From assembly GCA_910579705.1 (NCBI GenBank), contig CAJTUI010000007.1, positions 1 to 64,000 on the forward strand: a stretch of 64,000 nucleotides of DNA, read 5' to 3'. Under the pieces are notes generated by a model. The model made no database searches and was not told the origin of the DNA. It saw nothing but the letters and a program-made list of their open reading frames with translations. The stretch is from an uncultured Christensenella sp. Its GTDB lineage: Bacteria; Bacillota; Clostridia; Christensenellales; Borkfalkiaceae. Of this stretch, positions 23,087-31,806 are shown in pieces (the first letter of the stretch is position 1; each line of letters starts with the position of its first letter). The position numbers and the translations under genes are program-made.

Positions 23087-25168
23087 ATGATACTCGATTG
23101 GATATTTGAGGGTATTGTAAATTGGGTCAGCAGCATAGTAACTAAGTTGATGGATGCAGTTTCGGGGTTATTTCTTGGAGCGCTGGGTACCAATATGACG
23201 GCAATGGAAGAATATTTTCCCTTTGTCGCAAGGGCATTTACTATAATGCAATATACGGCTTGGGTAATCTTGTTCCTTATAACGGTATGGCAGTTGTTCC
23301 GTGCATTCGGAGGAAATCTAAATGAGTCCGAAAGCCCCGGACCGCTTGTGCTCCGCAGTGCGTTATTCGCATTCCTTATTTATTATGCTAAACCCATTTT
23401 CTTATATATTCTCAAGATTGCAACGGCGCCATATACGGCATTGATGGATGTTACTATGGGGAGTGAGCACTTCACATTCGCAGGCATAGAAAACGTGGTG
23501 AAGAACGGACTCACGAACTTTATATCCGATATGTCGGTAGTTGGCGCAATACTCGTAACGATACTAATGATTGCACTTGGGTGGAACTACTTCAAACTAC
23601 TGCTCGAGGTAGTGGAAAGATACGTTGTTGTAGGTGTGCTTTGCTATACTTCGCCTTTGGCTTATTCTATGGGCGCTTCCAAAACAACAAGTCAGGTATT
23701 CAAATCCTGGTGCAGAATGGTCGGTTCACAGCTGTTGATGCTCATAATGAACGTGTGGTTCTTACGTGCATTCAGTAGCTCGGTAGGACAATTTATAGGA
23801 AGCGGCGGTGCATTGACAACAGGCAAGGGCAGTATTTTCCTATGGCTGTTTTGTGCAATTGCCTTCTTAAAGGTAGCGCAACGTTTCGATACATATCTTG
23901 CAACCATCGGACTTAATGCGGCTCAGACAGGAGCAGGGATCGGCATGGAAATGCTGGTTGCGGCAAGGGTGCTTACAGGTTTCGGCGGAGGCGGTCTAAG
24001 AAGTGCGGGAAGCGTTTTTCGCGGCGTGCCTTCGGGCGGTGCCGGTGGCGGCGGCTTTTTTGCAGGATTTGCCAATCGTTTCCGTGGAAATTCCTATGTT
24101 CGGGATTCCGTTGTTCAAGGCGGAACGAGAATGGGAATGGGCGGTCCTATGGGGTTTGTAGGCAGAGCTGTAGGCGGACTTGCAGCACGGAACGGAGCAA
24201 GCCTTACCGGAAACTCGATTTCTTCCGTTGCGGGGAAAATGCCAAATGTGTCAGGTACGATTTCTGGCGATATTGCCGACAGAAGCCTTCCTAACTATAT
24301 GCCGCATTTAGCGGGGAAAAATCTTGCGGGAACGGAAATTTCCGGAGGCAGAATCACCACTAATATGTTGGGTGCCGACGGCAAATCGGCTGGTTTGAGT
24401 TTTTATAATTCGGATCAGTATGAGGAGCCGACGGGACCGCATTCGGTTGTAAGTGCTACGGACGGCAGTAAATGGTATCAGACGGCGAGCGGTGAGGGCG
24501 CGGCAAACGCATTCGATATGCCGAGTTTTGACGGAACGGAAGGTGGCGCAACACTATCTAATGCATTCCCCGGAATACAAGATGGTACGTTGCTTAGAAC
24601 GGTAGATAACGGCATAATGGAGGCTACAACCGCCGACGGTAACTCGCTTTGGTACAGCAGTGCCGTTTTTGATGAACCGACAGCTCCGCACAGCGTGGTG
24701 CAAGCATCGGACGGTATGGAATGGTATGCTATGCAACCCAATGCCGGTGCTCCTGCATTTGAAACAGGAGACGATGCGGCGGCTTACAATCAGGCGACGT
24801 TCCAAAACTTTATGCCCGGATATGCACAGCCAATCAGTAACGCCGACGGAACATATGCATCCGACGGTCGTTTTGAAGTGCGGCACGAGGATGGCTCGGG
24901 GACAATGTTCTATGATGCGACTCGTTATTCCGCGCCGCATGGGGCATATGAAACTTACAGCGATGTAAGCGGTAACAGTTGGTATGCCGTACATGGTTCG
25001 CCTTCGGTAGAGCGCATACCTGTTTATGAGAACGGTGCGCCGGTTTACGACGGAGATAATGTAAGAACCGTGCAAAGGGAAACTGTTCGGTACGGTTCGT
25101 CGCCTTCGAGATACGGTGAGCCGAAAGCAAGAACGGGCGAAACACACAAGCCCAATCGAAAGAAGTAG
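23087..25168 (+). CDS. TrbL/VirB6-like conjugation channel protein with repeated C-terminal tail
   Basis: A 693-residue polytopic membrane protein. About six hydrophobic segments lie in residues 50-285 (for example TAWVILFLITVWQLF, LRSALFAFLIYYAKPIFLYIL, MLIMNVWFLRAF). These match the TrbL/VirB6-like inner-membrane channel of Firmicutes T4SSs. A Gly/Ala-rich linker follows. The tail carries three repeats of about 85 residues with a shared core (EPTxPHSVVxAxDGxxWY and variants) at about residues 445, 528 and 614. Such a tail is not typical of the family and would lie outside the membrane core, perhaps for surface contact. It starts 15 bases after the pilin gene. Confidence 0.85.
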   Translation: MILDWIFEGIVNWVSSIVTKLMDAVSGLFLGALGTNMTAMEEYFPFVARAFTIMQYTAWVILFLITVWQLFRAFGGNLNESESPGPLVLRSALFAFLIYYAKPIFLYILKIATAPYTALMDVTMGSEHFTFAGIENVVKNGLTNFISDMSVVGAILVTILMIALGWNYFKLLLEVVERYVVVGVLCYTSPLAYSMGASKTTSQVFKSWCRMVGSQLLMLIMNVWFLRAFSSSVGQFIGSGGALTTGKGSIFLWLFCAIAFLKVAQRFDTYLATIGLNAAQTGAGIGMEMLVAARVLTGFGGGGLRSAGSVFRGVPSGGAGGGGFFAGFANRFRGNSYVRDSVVQGGTRMGMGGPMGFVGRAVGGLAARNGASLTGNSISSVAGKMPNVSGTISGDIADRSLPNYMPHLAGKNLAGTEISGGRITTNMLGADGKSAGLSFYNSDQYEEPTGPHSVVSATDGSKWYQTASGEGAANAFDMPSFDGTEGGATLSNAFPGIQDGTLLRTVDNGIMEATTADGNSLWYSSAVFDEPTAPHSVVQASDGMEWYAMQPNAGAPAFETGDDAAAYNQATFQNFMPGYAQPISNADGTYASDGRFEVRHEDGSGTMFYDATRYSAPHGAYETYSDVSGNSWYAVHGSPSVERIPVYENGAPVYDGDNVRTVQRETVRYGSSPSRYGEPKARTGETHKPNRKK

Positions 25169-25178
25169 GAGGTTTGTT

Positions 25179-26066
25179 ATGCAAAGCAGTTCGGATATAC
25201 AATCGCTCGGTGACGGATCGGATAACGCCGGAAATGCCGCAACACAAGGAATAAAAGCGGCAAAGCAAGCGGGCAAAATGGCAGGGAACGCGGCGGCAAA
25301 AGGAGCGGAAGAAGCAACAAAAGCCGCCGCAGGCGCTGCGGTTAAAGCCGGCGTACAAACCGGTAAAGCCGTTGCAAACGTAGCGGCGGGAACGGCGGCA
25401 GGCGGACCGTGGGGTGCGGTTATATCGGCGGCATGGTCCATGCGGCATACGCTTTTTAAGGTGCTTGTATCGATATGTCTTGTAATCGTGTTTATCGTGG
25501 TAATAATTGTTTCATTGCCCAGTATCATATTCCGAAATATATTCGGACTTGATGATGGCGCGAGCTTCAACGATTCGTACAACGATTTAAGCTATTCGAT
25601 TACCGACGTAATTCAGGAAGCCTACCAAGTTTCACTGTTATCGGTAGACGATATAATCAGCGAAGGCGGATATGATTACGGCAGATCGAAAGATGCTTTA
25701 ATGGACAATGCCAATCCTACGCAAGGGTTTGATCCTGCGTACATAATAGCGGCTTACTCCGTTTCTATGTTACAAGAGAATACGACAAAAGACGATATGC
25801 TGAGTAAGTTAAACAGCGTATCAGGACTAATGTTTCCCGTAACCTATGTCGTAAGACAAGTCGAAAACTTTTTTGAGGATCCGCTGGGCTATATATTTTC
25901 GGAGATAACGACCTTTGTGGAATGCGTTATTCATCCGTTTGATAACTCGGTAATACTCAAAGCGTTCGGAATAGATTTGGATGCAAAATACGGAAGCTTC
26001 GATATAACATACGGGGAAGCAATAGATAACATGGCCGAAGGATTACGGCTGAGTTTAGGAGGTTAA
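25179..26066 (+). CDS. Ala/Lys-rich T4SS-associated single-span membrane protein
   Basis: A 295-residue protein. Residues 1-85 are rich in Ala, Lys and Gly (QAGKMAGNAAAKGAEEATK). One strong membrane helix follows at about 88-112 (VLVSICLVIVFIVVIIVSL), then an extracellular domain of about 180 residues (DDIISEGGYDYGRS, FDPAYIIAAYSVSMLQEN). The layout resembles the N-terminal part of CD1108-type element proteins, which normally continue into an NlpC/P60 cell-wall hydrolase. Here the hydrolase is missing and the frame stops cleanly one base before the PrgI-like gene. ATG 25179 with GGAGG is chosen. The longer frame upstream overlaps the TrbL-like gene. Confidence 0.65.
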   Translation: MQSSSDIQSLGDGSDNAGNAATQGIKAAKQAGKMAGNAAAKGAEEATKAAAGAAVKAGVQTGKAVANVAAGTAAGGPWGAVISAAWSMRHTLFKVLVSICLVIVFIVVIIVSLPSIIFRNIFGLDDGASFNDSYNDLSYSITDVIQEAYQVSLLSVDDIISEGGYDYGRSKDALMDNANPTQGFDPAYIIAAYSVSMLQENTTKDDMLSKLNSVSGLMFPVTYVVRQVENFFEDPLGYIFSEITTFVECVIHPFDNSVILKAFGIDLDAKYGSFDITYGEAIDNMAEGLRLSLGG

Positions 26067-26067
26067 A

Positions 26068-26388
26068 ATGCGAGAAACAGACAACGAAATTTTATATTCA
26101 ATTCCGCCGAATTATACGGATTCGGGAAAGATATTCGGCGGTATGATAGCGCCGAGAAATCTTGTAGAAGCGATATTGCTTGTACTTGCTCTCGGATTTA
26201 TCGAATTCAAGCTTATACCGATGAGCGAAACGGTAAGGATAATCGTGATGGCGCTTACGCTGTTACCGCTCTTTATGGTTGCGCTTATCGGAATAGACGG
26301 CGATTCGCTGCTGCAACGGCTTAAACACGTTTTTAAGTTTATGTTCAATAAAAAAAAGCTGAAACGTAAGGAGGGTAAGCTCTCATGA
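26068..26388 (+). CDS. PrgI-family (VirB3-like) T4SS membrane protein
   Basis: A 106-residue protein with two membrane helices (about 32-48 and 55-74) in the typical PrgI arrangement. An N-terminal domain contains IPPNYTDSGKIFGGMI, and a basic cytoplasmic tail (KFMFNKKKLKRKEGK) follows. PrgI-like proteins sit directly before the VirB4 ATPase in Firmicutes T4SSs and act as VirB3-like assembly components. The stop overlaps the VirB4 start by four bases, consistent with coupling. Confidence 0.8.
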   Translation: MRETDNEILYSIPPNYTDSGKIFGGMIAPRNLVEAILLVLALGFIEFKLIPMSETVRIIVMALTLLPLFMVALIGIDGDSLLQRLKHVFKFMFNKKKLKRKEGKLS

Positions 26389-28250
26389 AGAAAAAAATAT
26401 CTACCGTGCAGGACTTCATTCCTATTAAGAATTTAATGCACGGTATTATAGAAACTAAGGACGGTAGGTTTTTGAAGATACTCGAAATTGAGCCGATTAA
26501 CTTTATGCTTCGTTCTGCAGATGAACAAGCGGAAATCATTTATTCGTTTGCAAGTTGGTTGAAAATCGCACCGGTAAAGTTGCAGTTTAAGAGCATAACC
26601 AAACGCGCCGATTGCAGAAAGCATATCGAGAGGCTGACCGATGAAATACTGCTTGAAGAAAGCAACGCATGCAAGGACCTCGGTTACAATTACATTTCGC
26701 TCGTAAAAGAGGTAGGGAATAATCAAGCGCTGACAAGGCGTTTTTTTCTTATCTTCGAATACGAAGGCGCACAGCGGGACGATATTTCAACCGTATGCTA
26801 CGCTTTAAGAACGGCAGAACAAAATGCGAGGAATTACTTCGGACAGTGCGGGAATTCCATTATTCAACCGAGTGATGAGGATGAAGCTACTGCCGAGATT
26901 CTTTATACATTTTTTAACCGCAAAACCGCAACCGATCAGTCTTTCACGGTAAGAGTGGAGGATACGATTATGCGCGTTATGAAGGAAAAGAACTTGGTGT
27001 TCGGGGTTGATGAGGTTCCGAATATCCCTATAGTCGAGTTCATTCAGCCCGACGAAATCGACCTTATGCATTCTAATTATGTCATTATGGACGGAATGTA
27101 TTATTCGTTTCTGTATATCAAGGGTGACGGCTATCCGCAAACGGTAAGAGCCAATTGGATGTCTAATTTTATCAATGCTGGCGAAGGTATCGACGTTGAC
27201 GTGTTTCTCAACAAGGTTATCATAGCTCCCATCAAAGGACACGAGTTCATAAGAGCGTGTAACTGGATAGGCGGAACGTTCATCAGTATCGCGCCCGGTT
27301 CGCCGCATTGCATCAATATAATGGAGATAAGGCATACGGAATCGACGGAATTGGTTGATACCGGCTATCCCGAAATGGAGTCGCGTTTGTCCAAAAAATT
27401 GCAACAGCTCATGATATTTTTCGGACTTTTGGTGCCCGATTTAACCAATGAAGAGGAGCAAATTATTGACGACGCGATAGTGAAAACATATCAAAGATTC
27501 GGTATCACACACGACAATAACTCCATTTTTGAAGATAATGATCCCGACAGCGGCGAGCTTAAAACGATGCCTGTTTTGGGAGATTTATATGATCAACTTT
27601 CAGGCGTGAAAGGCGCTAAGAGAGTAAGCGTAATCCTATCGAGATTTGTAACAGGTTCGGCACAATCCTTTAATCGCCAGACTAACGTAGACCTTACAAA
27701 CAAGTACGTCGTGCTTGACCTATCCGAGCTGAAGGGCAACCTTTTACCTATCGGAATGATGATAGCTCTCGACTACGTTTGGGATACCGTTAAGGCAGAT
27801 AGAACGCAGAAAAAGGCTGTGTTTATCGACGAAATTTGGCAGCTTGTGGGAGCCTCTTCCACGCGCACAGCCGCCGGTTTCTGCCTTACGATATTCAAAA
27901 CGATTCGCGGTTTCGGCGGTGCAGCAATCGCCGCTACGCAGGATTTATCAGACTTTTTCGGACTCGATGACGGCAAGTACGGCAGGGCGATCATCAATAA
28001 CAGCCAGAACAAAATCATCTTGAATTTGGAGCCTGACGAAGCCAAATACGTAGAGGAAGTGCTCAAACTGACGAAGAACGAAACGCGGTTGATTTCTCAT
28101 TTTAACCGTGGTGAGGCACTTATATGTTCCAACAACAATAAGGTTCCGGTGAACATTATCGCTTCCAAAAAAGAGGAGGCAATGATAACAACGGACAGAG
28201 AAGAATTAGAAAAAATATATCGAGCGGGCAGAGGAATCGGTTCCGCTTAA
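26385..28250 (+). CDS. VirB4-like conjugation ATPase lacking the Walker A segment
   Basis: A 621-residue VirB4/TraE-type protein, about 160-180 residues short of its usual length (near 790). The N-terminal domain (STVQDFIPIKNLMHGII, DGRFLKILEIEPINF) and the C-terminal ATPase half (Walker B AVFIDEIWQLVG, IRGFGGAAIAATQDLSDFF) are intact. Around residue 277/278 (base 27215) the sequence passes from DVDVFLNK straight into VIIAPIKGHEFIRACN. In relatives these points are separated by a middle region ending in the GxxGxGKT P-loop. The missing part therefore includes Walker A. The frame is kept. As drawn, the protein should not bind ATP normally. A genuine deletion or an assembly collapse are both possible. 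Confidence 0.85.
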   Translation: MKKKISTVQDFIPIKNLMHGIIETKDGRFLKILEIEPINFMLRSADEQAEIIYSFASWLKIAPVKLQFKSITKRADCRKHIERLTDEILLEESNACKDLGYNYISLVKEVGNNQALTRRFFLIFEYEGAQRDDISTVCYALRTAEQNARNYFGQCGNSIIQPSDEDEATAEILYTFFNRKTATDQSFTVRVEDTIMRVMKEKNLVFGVDEVPNIPIVEFIQPDEIDLMHSNYVIMDGMYYSFLYIKGDGYPQTVRANWMSNFINAGEGIDVDVFLNKVIIAPIKGHEFIRACNWIGGTFISIAPGSPHCINIMEIRHTESTELVDTGYPEMESRLSKKLQQLMIFFGLLVPDLTNEEEQIIDDAIVKTYQRFGITHDNNSIFEDNDPDSGELKTMPVLGDLYDQLSGVKGAKRVSVILSRFVTGSAQSFNRQTNVDLTNKYVVLDLSELKGNLLPIGMMIALDYVWDTVKADRTQKKAVFIDEIWQLVGASSTRTAAGFCLTIFKTIRGFGGAAIAATQDLSDFFGLDDGKYGRAIINNSQNKIILNLEPDEAKYVEEVLKLTKNETRLISHFNRGEALICSNNNKVPVNIIASKKEEAMITTDREELEKIYRAGRGIGSA

Positions 28251-28262
28251 TGGAAGGTGACT

Positions 28263-28781
28263 ATGCTTTTGCAAGATGAACAGAACGTCGTAAAATGGCT
28301 GTCGCAGTACGGCGCGCTGACCAAAACGCAGGTTATAAAGATGCTGCAAAAACCAAAATCGACAGCCGAAAAAATCATAAATAATCTTCATAAAGAACTA
28401 ATGATTTCAAACGTGGGAGGCGGATATTATCTCGGACTGGATCGAATGGCAAGACCCGATCAGCGTACGATTATAGCGGTGTGGGTGCTGTTGAAATTCA
28501 TCGAGTATGTAGATCCAATGGCGCATTATCCTGCCGTTTATCCGTCGCAATTGTTCTTCTTAAAGGAGAACACGGGTTATGAAATTGTTGTTCTATACGA
28601 TGGTGAGGGTGCTAATTTAAAGCTCCTTCAACCGGATGAAGATTTGAAATATATCATTGTGGTGCCGCACATTTCAATGGCAAAAAATCTAAAACTTCCA
28701 AAGGCGCCGTGCCTTTTTGCTACGGTTGATTATAAGGGCGCGGACGAGCCGGAGGTTAATTTTTATAAGGAGATCGACTAA
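28263..28781 (+). CDS. Winged-helix-type T4SS accessory protein (DUF5697-like)
   Basis: A 172-residue soluble protein. Residues about 5-60 look like a winged helix (VVKWLSQYGALTKTQVIKML, STAEKIINNLHKE, then a wing-like GGGYYLGL). The remainder is an alpha/beta domain with IIVVPHISMAKNL. It resembles DUF5697-type proteins that follow VirB4 in Firmicutes elements. The family call is from memory of architecture, not a search. ATG 28263 with GGAAGG is preferred to GTG 28257. It is followed two bases after its stop by the next gene, so it belongs to the T4SS operon. Confidence 0.6.
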   Translation: MLLQDEQNVVKWLSQYGALTKTQVIKMLQKPKSTAEKIINNLHKELMISNVGGGYYLGLDRMARPDQRTIIAVWVLLKFIEYVDPMAHYPAVYPSQLFFLKENTGYEIVVLYDGEGANLKLLQPDEDLKYIIVVPHISMAKNLKLPKAPCLFATVDYKGADEPEVNFYKEID

Positions 28782-28783
28782 AA

Positions 28784-29473
28784 ATGTCAAACGATAACGC
28801 ATTTACAAAAGGAATTTTTGCGGCTTACGATAAGCTGCAACTTCTCGAAGAAAGGCTGACTACTGCCATGTCTTTAAACGATTCCGAGAAGATAGAGGCG
28901 GCATATTACAAGTCGCTTCAGGTACACGAAAGCGCGGAAGAGCTTGCTCTTATCACGCGGAATTTACCTGTTTTGACGGGGCGGTTGGATGCCGAAACGG
29001 AGATAAGAAAGACGGTAAAAAAGACCGTTCCGATAGAAATCGGATTTACAAAAGAAGGTTGGTTTTCGGTGCGATTGTTCTCGCTTTTGCCGAGAAAAGA
29101 GCACGGTGGAGTAAACTACATACGAAGCAGTTTGTACCCCGCGATGAGGGAATTTTTTCATAAAAAACCGCCCGTAAGATTCAACAATTGCATCGTGATT
29201 TACCGTCACGTTTATGCGAAAAACACACCGAGAAGAAAGAAGCGGGACTACGACAACATCGAAATAAATCAACTTATGGACATCATCGCGCTCTTTGTAA
29301 TGCATGACGACGGACCGGAATTCTGCAATGTTTTCCATTGCGCCGCAGAGGGAAATAAAAATCGATGCGAGATCTACGTTGTGCCGAGGGATGACTTTAT
29401 ATGGTGGCTTGATAGCGAAGAAAAAATGCCCGAAGAAGGCGTAAAATTGTACCCCGATTCAGTGCCAAAGTAG
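28784..29473 (+). CDS. T4SS-operon protein with RusA-like acidic motif
   Basis: A 229-residue soluble protein with no membrane segment. The first 75 residues are helical. Residues about 85-215 form an alpha/beta domain containing RDYDN, then after 17 residues a DD pair (MHDDGPEF). The spacing D-x-D-N-x17-D-D equals that of the catalytic aspartates in RusA Holliday-junction resolvases, and the basic run PRRKKRDYDN also resembles RusA. Overall similarity is otherwise low. Proteins of this size in the same position are usually listed only as a domain of unknown function. A resolvase-like or DNA-processing role is my inference. It is the last clear gene of the T4SS operon. Confidence 0.6.
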   Translation: MSNDNAFTKGIFAAYDKLQLLEERLTTAMSLNDSEKIEAAYYKSLQVHESAEELALITRNLPVLTGRLDAETEIRKTVKKTVPIEIGFTKEGWFSVRLFSLLPRKEHGGVNYIRSSLYPAMREFFHKKPPVRFNNCIVIYRHVYAKNTPRRKKRDYDNIEINQLMDIIALFVMHDDGPEFCNVFHCAAEGNKNRCEIYVVPRDDFIWWLDSEEKMPEEGVKLYPDSVPK

Positions 29474-29552
29474 TGCTGAGTTGACCGGTAAATAATGAGG
29501 CAAAAAAGTACTACTTTATGACTGTATTACCGAAAAAGAGTATTGCGATATC

Positions 29553-29762
29553 TTGGAAACATTCGAAAAAGGCGAAGAGTATATTGAAAAGCATTTATCG
29601 CCGCAGGAAGTAGCAGTCAAAATTTTAGGCGAATTTATGGGTCGGCTCAGTTCCGAAATAAGAAGTTTTGAGTTCGATCTTCTTCCTCCCGAAGAGCAGG
29701 TAAGAATATTGCGCGAACAGGAGGAAATGCGCGAAAAAATCAATCGTGCGAGAATGCATTAA
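29553..29762 (+). CDS. Small acidic protein, possibly truncated at its start
   Basis: A 69-residue frame beginning at TTG 29553 with a weak AAAAAGAG ribosome site. The frame is open back to 29499 without an ATG, and the upstream residues (LYDCITEKEYCDILETF) look protein-like, so the true N-terminus may have been lost or disrupted near the A-run at 29502-29507. The product is helical and charged (PPEEQVRILREQEEMREKI). No function is recognised. A strong terminator follows, so it is transcribed with the T4SS operon if it is real. Confidence 0.4.
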   Translation: METFEKGEEYIEKHLSPQEVAVKILGEFMGRLSSEIRSFEFDLLPPEEQVRILREQEEMREKINRARMH

Positions 29763-29777
29763 AATAAGATAAAGTTG

Positions 29778-29812
29778 GGGTGGTTCTTTACGAGCCACCC
29801 TTTCTTTTTTTT
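29778..29812 (+). terminator. Intrinsic terminator of the T4SS operon
   Basis: GGGTGGTTC (29778-29786) pairs with GAGCCACCC (29792-29800), one G-U pair, over a TTTAC loop, followed by a long T-rich tract. Confidence 0.92.
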
Positions 29813-29824
29813 GCCTTTATTGTC

Positions 29825-29861
29825 ATAACCTATTGACAAAAAGGTTATAATGGGTTATAAT
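29825..29861 (+). promoter_or_regulatory. Consensus promoter with dyad operator for the AAA+ gene
   Basis: Exact TTGACA (29833-29838), a 17-base spacer and TATAAT (29856-29861). The dyad ATAACC (29825-29830), N12, GGTTAT (29843-29848) brackets the -35 box, and the GGTTATAAT motif is repeated in tandem over the -10. This suggests tight repression of a strong promoter. Confidence 0.85.
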
Positions 29862-29883
29862 AGGGTATAGTTAGGAGGCAAGT

Positions 29884-31716
29884 ATGAGCGAACAAGAAAT
29901 TTTGAATTTAATAGCTAAAATTAAAGAAGAGTTATCGGTACTTCCGGTTGGCTGTATTTCTAAGAAAACGATATATGGCAAGATTAGATATTATCATCAG
30001 TACAAAGACGCTTCCGGAAAGATGAAGTATGTTATGTTGCGCGATGAAGAAGTCGATTCGCTTAGAGAACAGATTGAACATAGAAAAGAATTGGAGTTTA
30101 AACTAAGACGACTTTCAACGTCTTTACCCAAAGTGACAGCCGAATATTTGATTGGACCGGATAATTATGAATGTCAAACAAGAATCGGTAAGACATTAAA
30201 AACTTTTGTCGAGCCTGTTAAACGTTGGGAAAGGCGTTCCGATTTCGGTAAACTCATAGCGTATCTTTATGGAAATGAGCATGATCGTGTATGCGTTATT
30301 TATGGCTTGCGTAGAACAGGTAAATCCACAATGATTCGCCAAGCAATAGCAGATATGAAATCGGAAGATTTCAAGCGTGCTGCATATATCAAAATTCGCA
30401 CCGATGATAATATGAGTATGCTCAATGCCGACTTAAAGCGATTGGAGAAGAACGGATTTAGGTATGTGTTCATAGATGAAGTAACACTTATGAGCGATTT
30501 TATAGACTCTGCGTCTATTCTTTCCGATATATTTGCGGCTTGCGGTATGAAGATCGTACTTTCCGGCACGGATTCTCTCGGGTTTTGGTTTGCGCTGAAT
30601 AACGAGCTTTACGATAGGGCAAAGCCGGTTATATCCACAACATTTATTCCGTTCGGAGAATTCAGTCGTGTTTTGCATATACACAGCATAGACGATTATA
30701 TTTGCTACGGCGGCACGCTAAGGGCGGGCGAAACCGATTTTGATGACGATGATGTTTTTGCCGATGACGCCTCATTCCGTGACGATGAAACAACAAGACG
30801 GTATATCGATACGGCAATCTGCAAGAATATTCAACACTCTCTAGAATGCTATAAAGACGGAAGTAGTTTTGCAAGGCTATATGAGCTTTACGAAAAGAAG
30901 GAGCTGACGAGCGCGATCAATCGCATTATCGAGGACATGAACCACAGGTTTGTTGTCGATGTGCTTACCAGAGAATTCGTTTCACACGACCTCGGTCTTG
31001 CAAAATCCAATCTTAATCGTGAACGCGATCAAAGCAAGAGAACGAATATTCTTGACATCGTCGATGTAAATGCAATAACAAAAAGACTTAAAGATCTTTT
31101 AGACATCAAGAATAAAGAGGAACAGTCTATCGGTATAACCGAAACTCACGTCGCAGAAATAAAACGGTATCTTAAAGCACTTGATCTTATTGTAGATTGC
31201 CCGATAGAATACGGTATCGGCGGCGAGCGTACGGAACATATTATATTCACGCAGCCGGGTATGAGATATTGCCAGGCGCAGGCGCTTATTTATTCATTAA
31301 AGAAGGATGAATTTTTCAATGTCATAGAGGAAAACACGCGCCAATATGTAATAGAGCGGATTCTCGAAGGAGTAAGGGGCAGGATGCTTGAAGATATAGT
31401 ATTGCTTGAAACGTATCGTGCTTTGGATAAGCGCAATTATCTTGTTTTCAAATATTCCTTCGGAAACGGTGAGTTTGATATGGTGGTTTACGACAAGAAG
31501 GAGAACAGTTGCAAGCTGTATGAGATCAAACACAGTACCGAGATTGTAAGAGAACAGGCAAGGCATTTATTGAACGAAGAACAGTTAAAAAATGTATCAC
31601 CCAAGTATGGTAAAATTGCCGAACGCTGCGTTTTATATCGTGGCAAAGACTCCGTTACGGAAGAAGGAATCTTATATAAAAATGTTGAGGACTATCTTGT
31701 TGGGTTATCTGATTAA
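29884..31716 (+). CDS. AAA+ ATPase with N-terminal DNA-binding-like and C-terminal PD-(D/E)XK-like regions
   Basis: A 610-residue soluble protein with three parts. Residues 1-75 resemble the small DUF6788-type motif of element proteins (KKTIYGKIRYYHQYKDASGK). Residues about 130-300 are a DUF4143/AAA_14-type ATPase, with Walker A YGLRRTGKST and Walker B YVFIDEV. The C-terminal 130 residues have a restriction-nuclease-like layout: LEDIVLLETY, then GEFDMVVYD and YEIKHST, that is, an acidic residue, Asp and E-x-K. In this superfamily most members have no known role, and some lie in toxin-antitoxin or defence contexts. It has its own consensus promoter, operator-like dyad and terminator, typical of cargo. 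AGGAGG precedes ATG 29884. Confidence 0.8.
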   Translation: MSEQEILNLIAKIKEELSVLPVGCISKKTIYGKIRYYHQYKDASGKMKYVMLRDEEVDSLREQIEHRKELEFKLRRLSTSLPKVTAEYLIGPDNYECQTRIGKTLKTFVEPVKRWERRSDFGKLIAYLYGNEHDRVCVIYGLRRTGKSTMIRQAIADMKSEDFKRAAYIKIRTDDNMSMLNADLKRLEKNGFRYVFIDEVTLMSDFIDSASILSDIFAACGMKIVLSGTDSLGFWFALNNELYDRAKPVISTTFIPFGEFSRVLHIHSIDDYICYGGTLRAGETDFDDDDVFADDASFRDDETTRRYIDTAICKNIQHSLECYKDGSSFARLYELYEKKELTSAINRIIEDMNHRFVVDVLTREFVSHDLGLAKSNLNRERDQSKRTNILDIVDVNAITKRLKDLLDIKNKEEQSIGITETHVAEIKRYLKALDLIVDCPIEYGIGGERTEHIIFTQPGMRYCQAQALIYSLKKDEFFNVIEENTRQYVIERILEGVRGRMLEDIVLLETYRALDKRNYLVFKYSFGNGEFDMVVYDKKENSCKLYEIKHSTEIVREQARHLLNEEQLKNVSPKYGKIAERCVLYRGKDSVTEEGILYKNVEDYLVGLSD

Positions 31717-31773
31717 TTGATATTTATTTGAATATTTAATTCTAATGGTTGAAACTTGCGAATTTATTTTACG

Positions 31774-31806
31774 AGGATGGACTTAAAGTTCATCCTTTTT
31801 TCTTTT
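31774..31806 (+). terminator. Intrinsic terminator of the AAA+ gene
   Basis: AGGATGGAC (31774-31782) pairs with GTTCATCCT (31788-31796), one G-U pair, over TTAAA, with a T-rich tract to 31806. The rest of the gap 31717-32045 holds only the hairpin at 31972 and no convincing gene. Confidence 0.88.
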
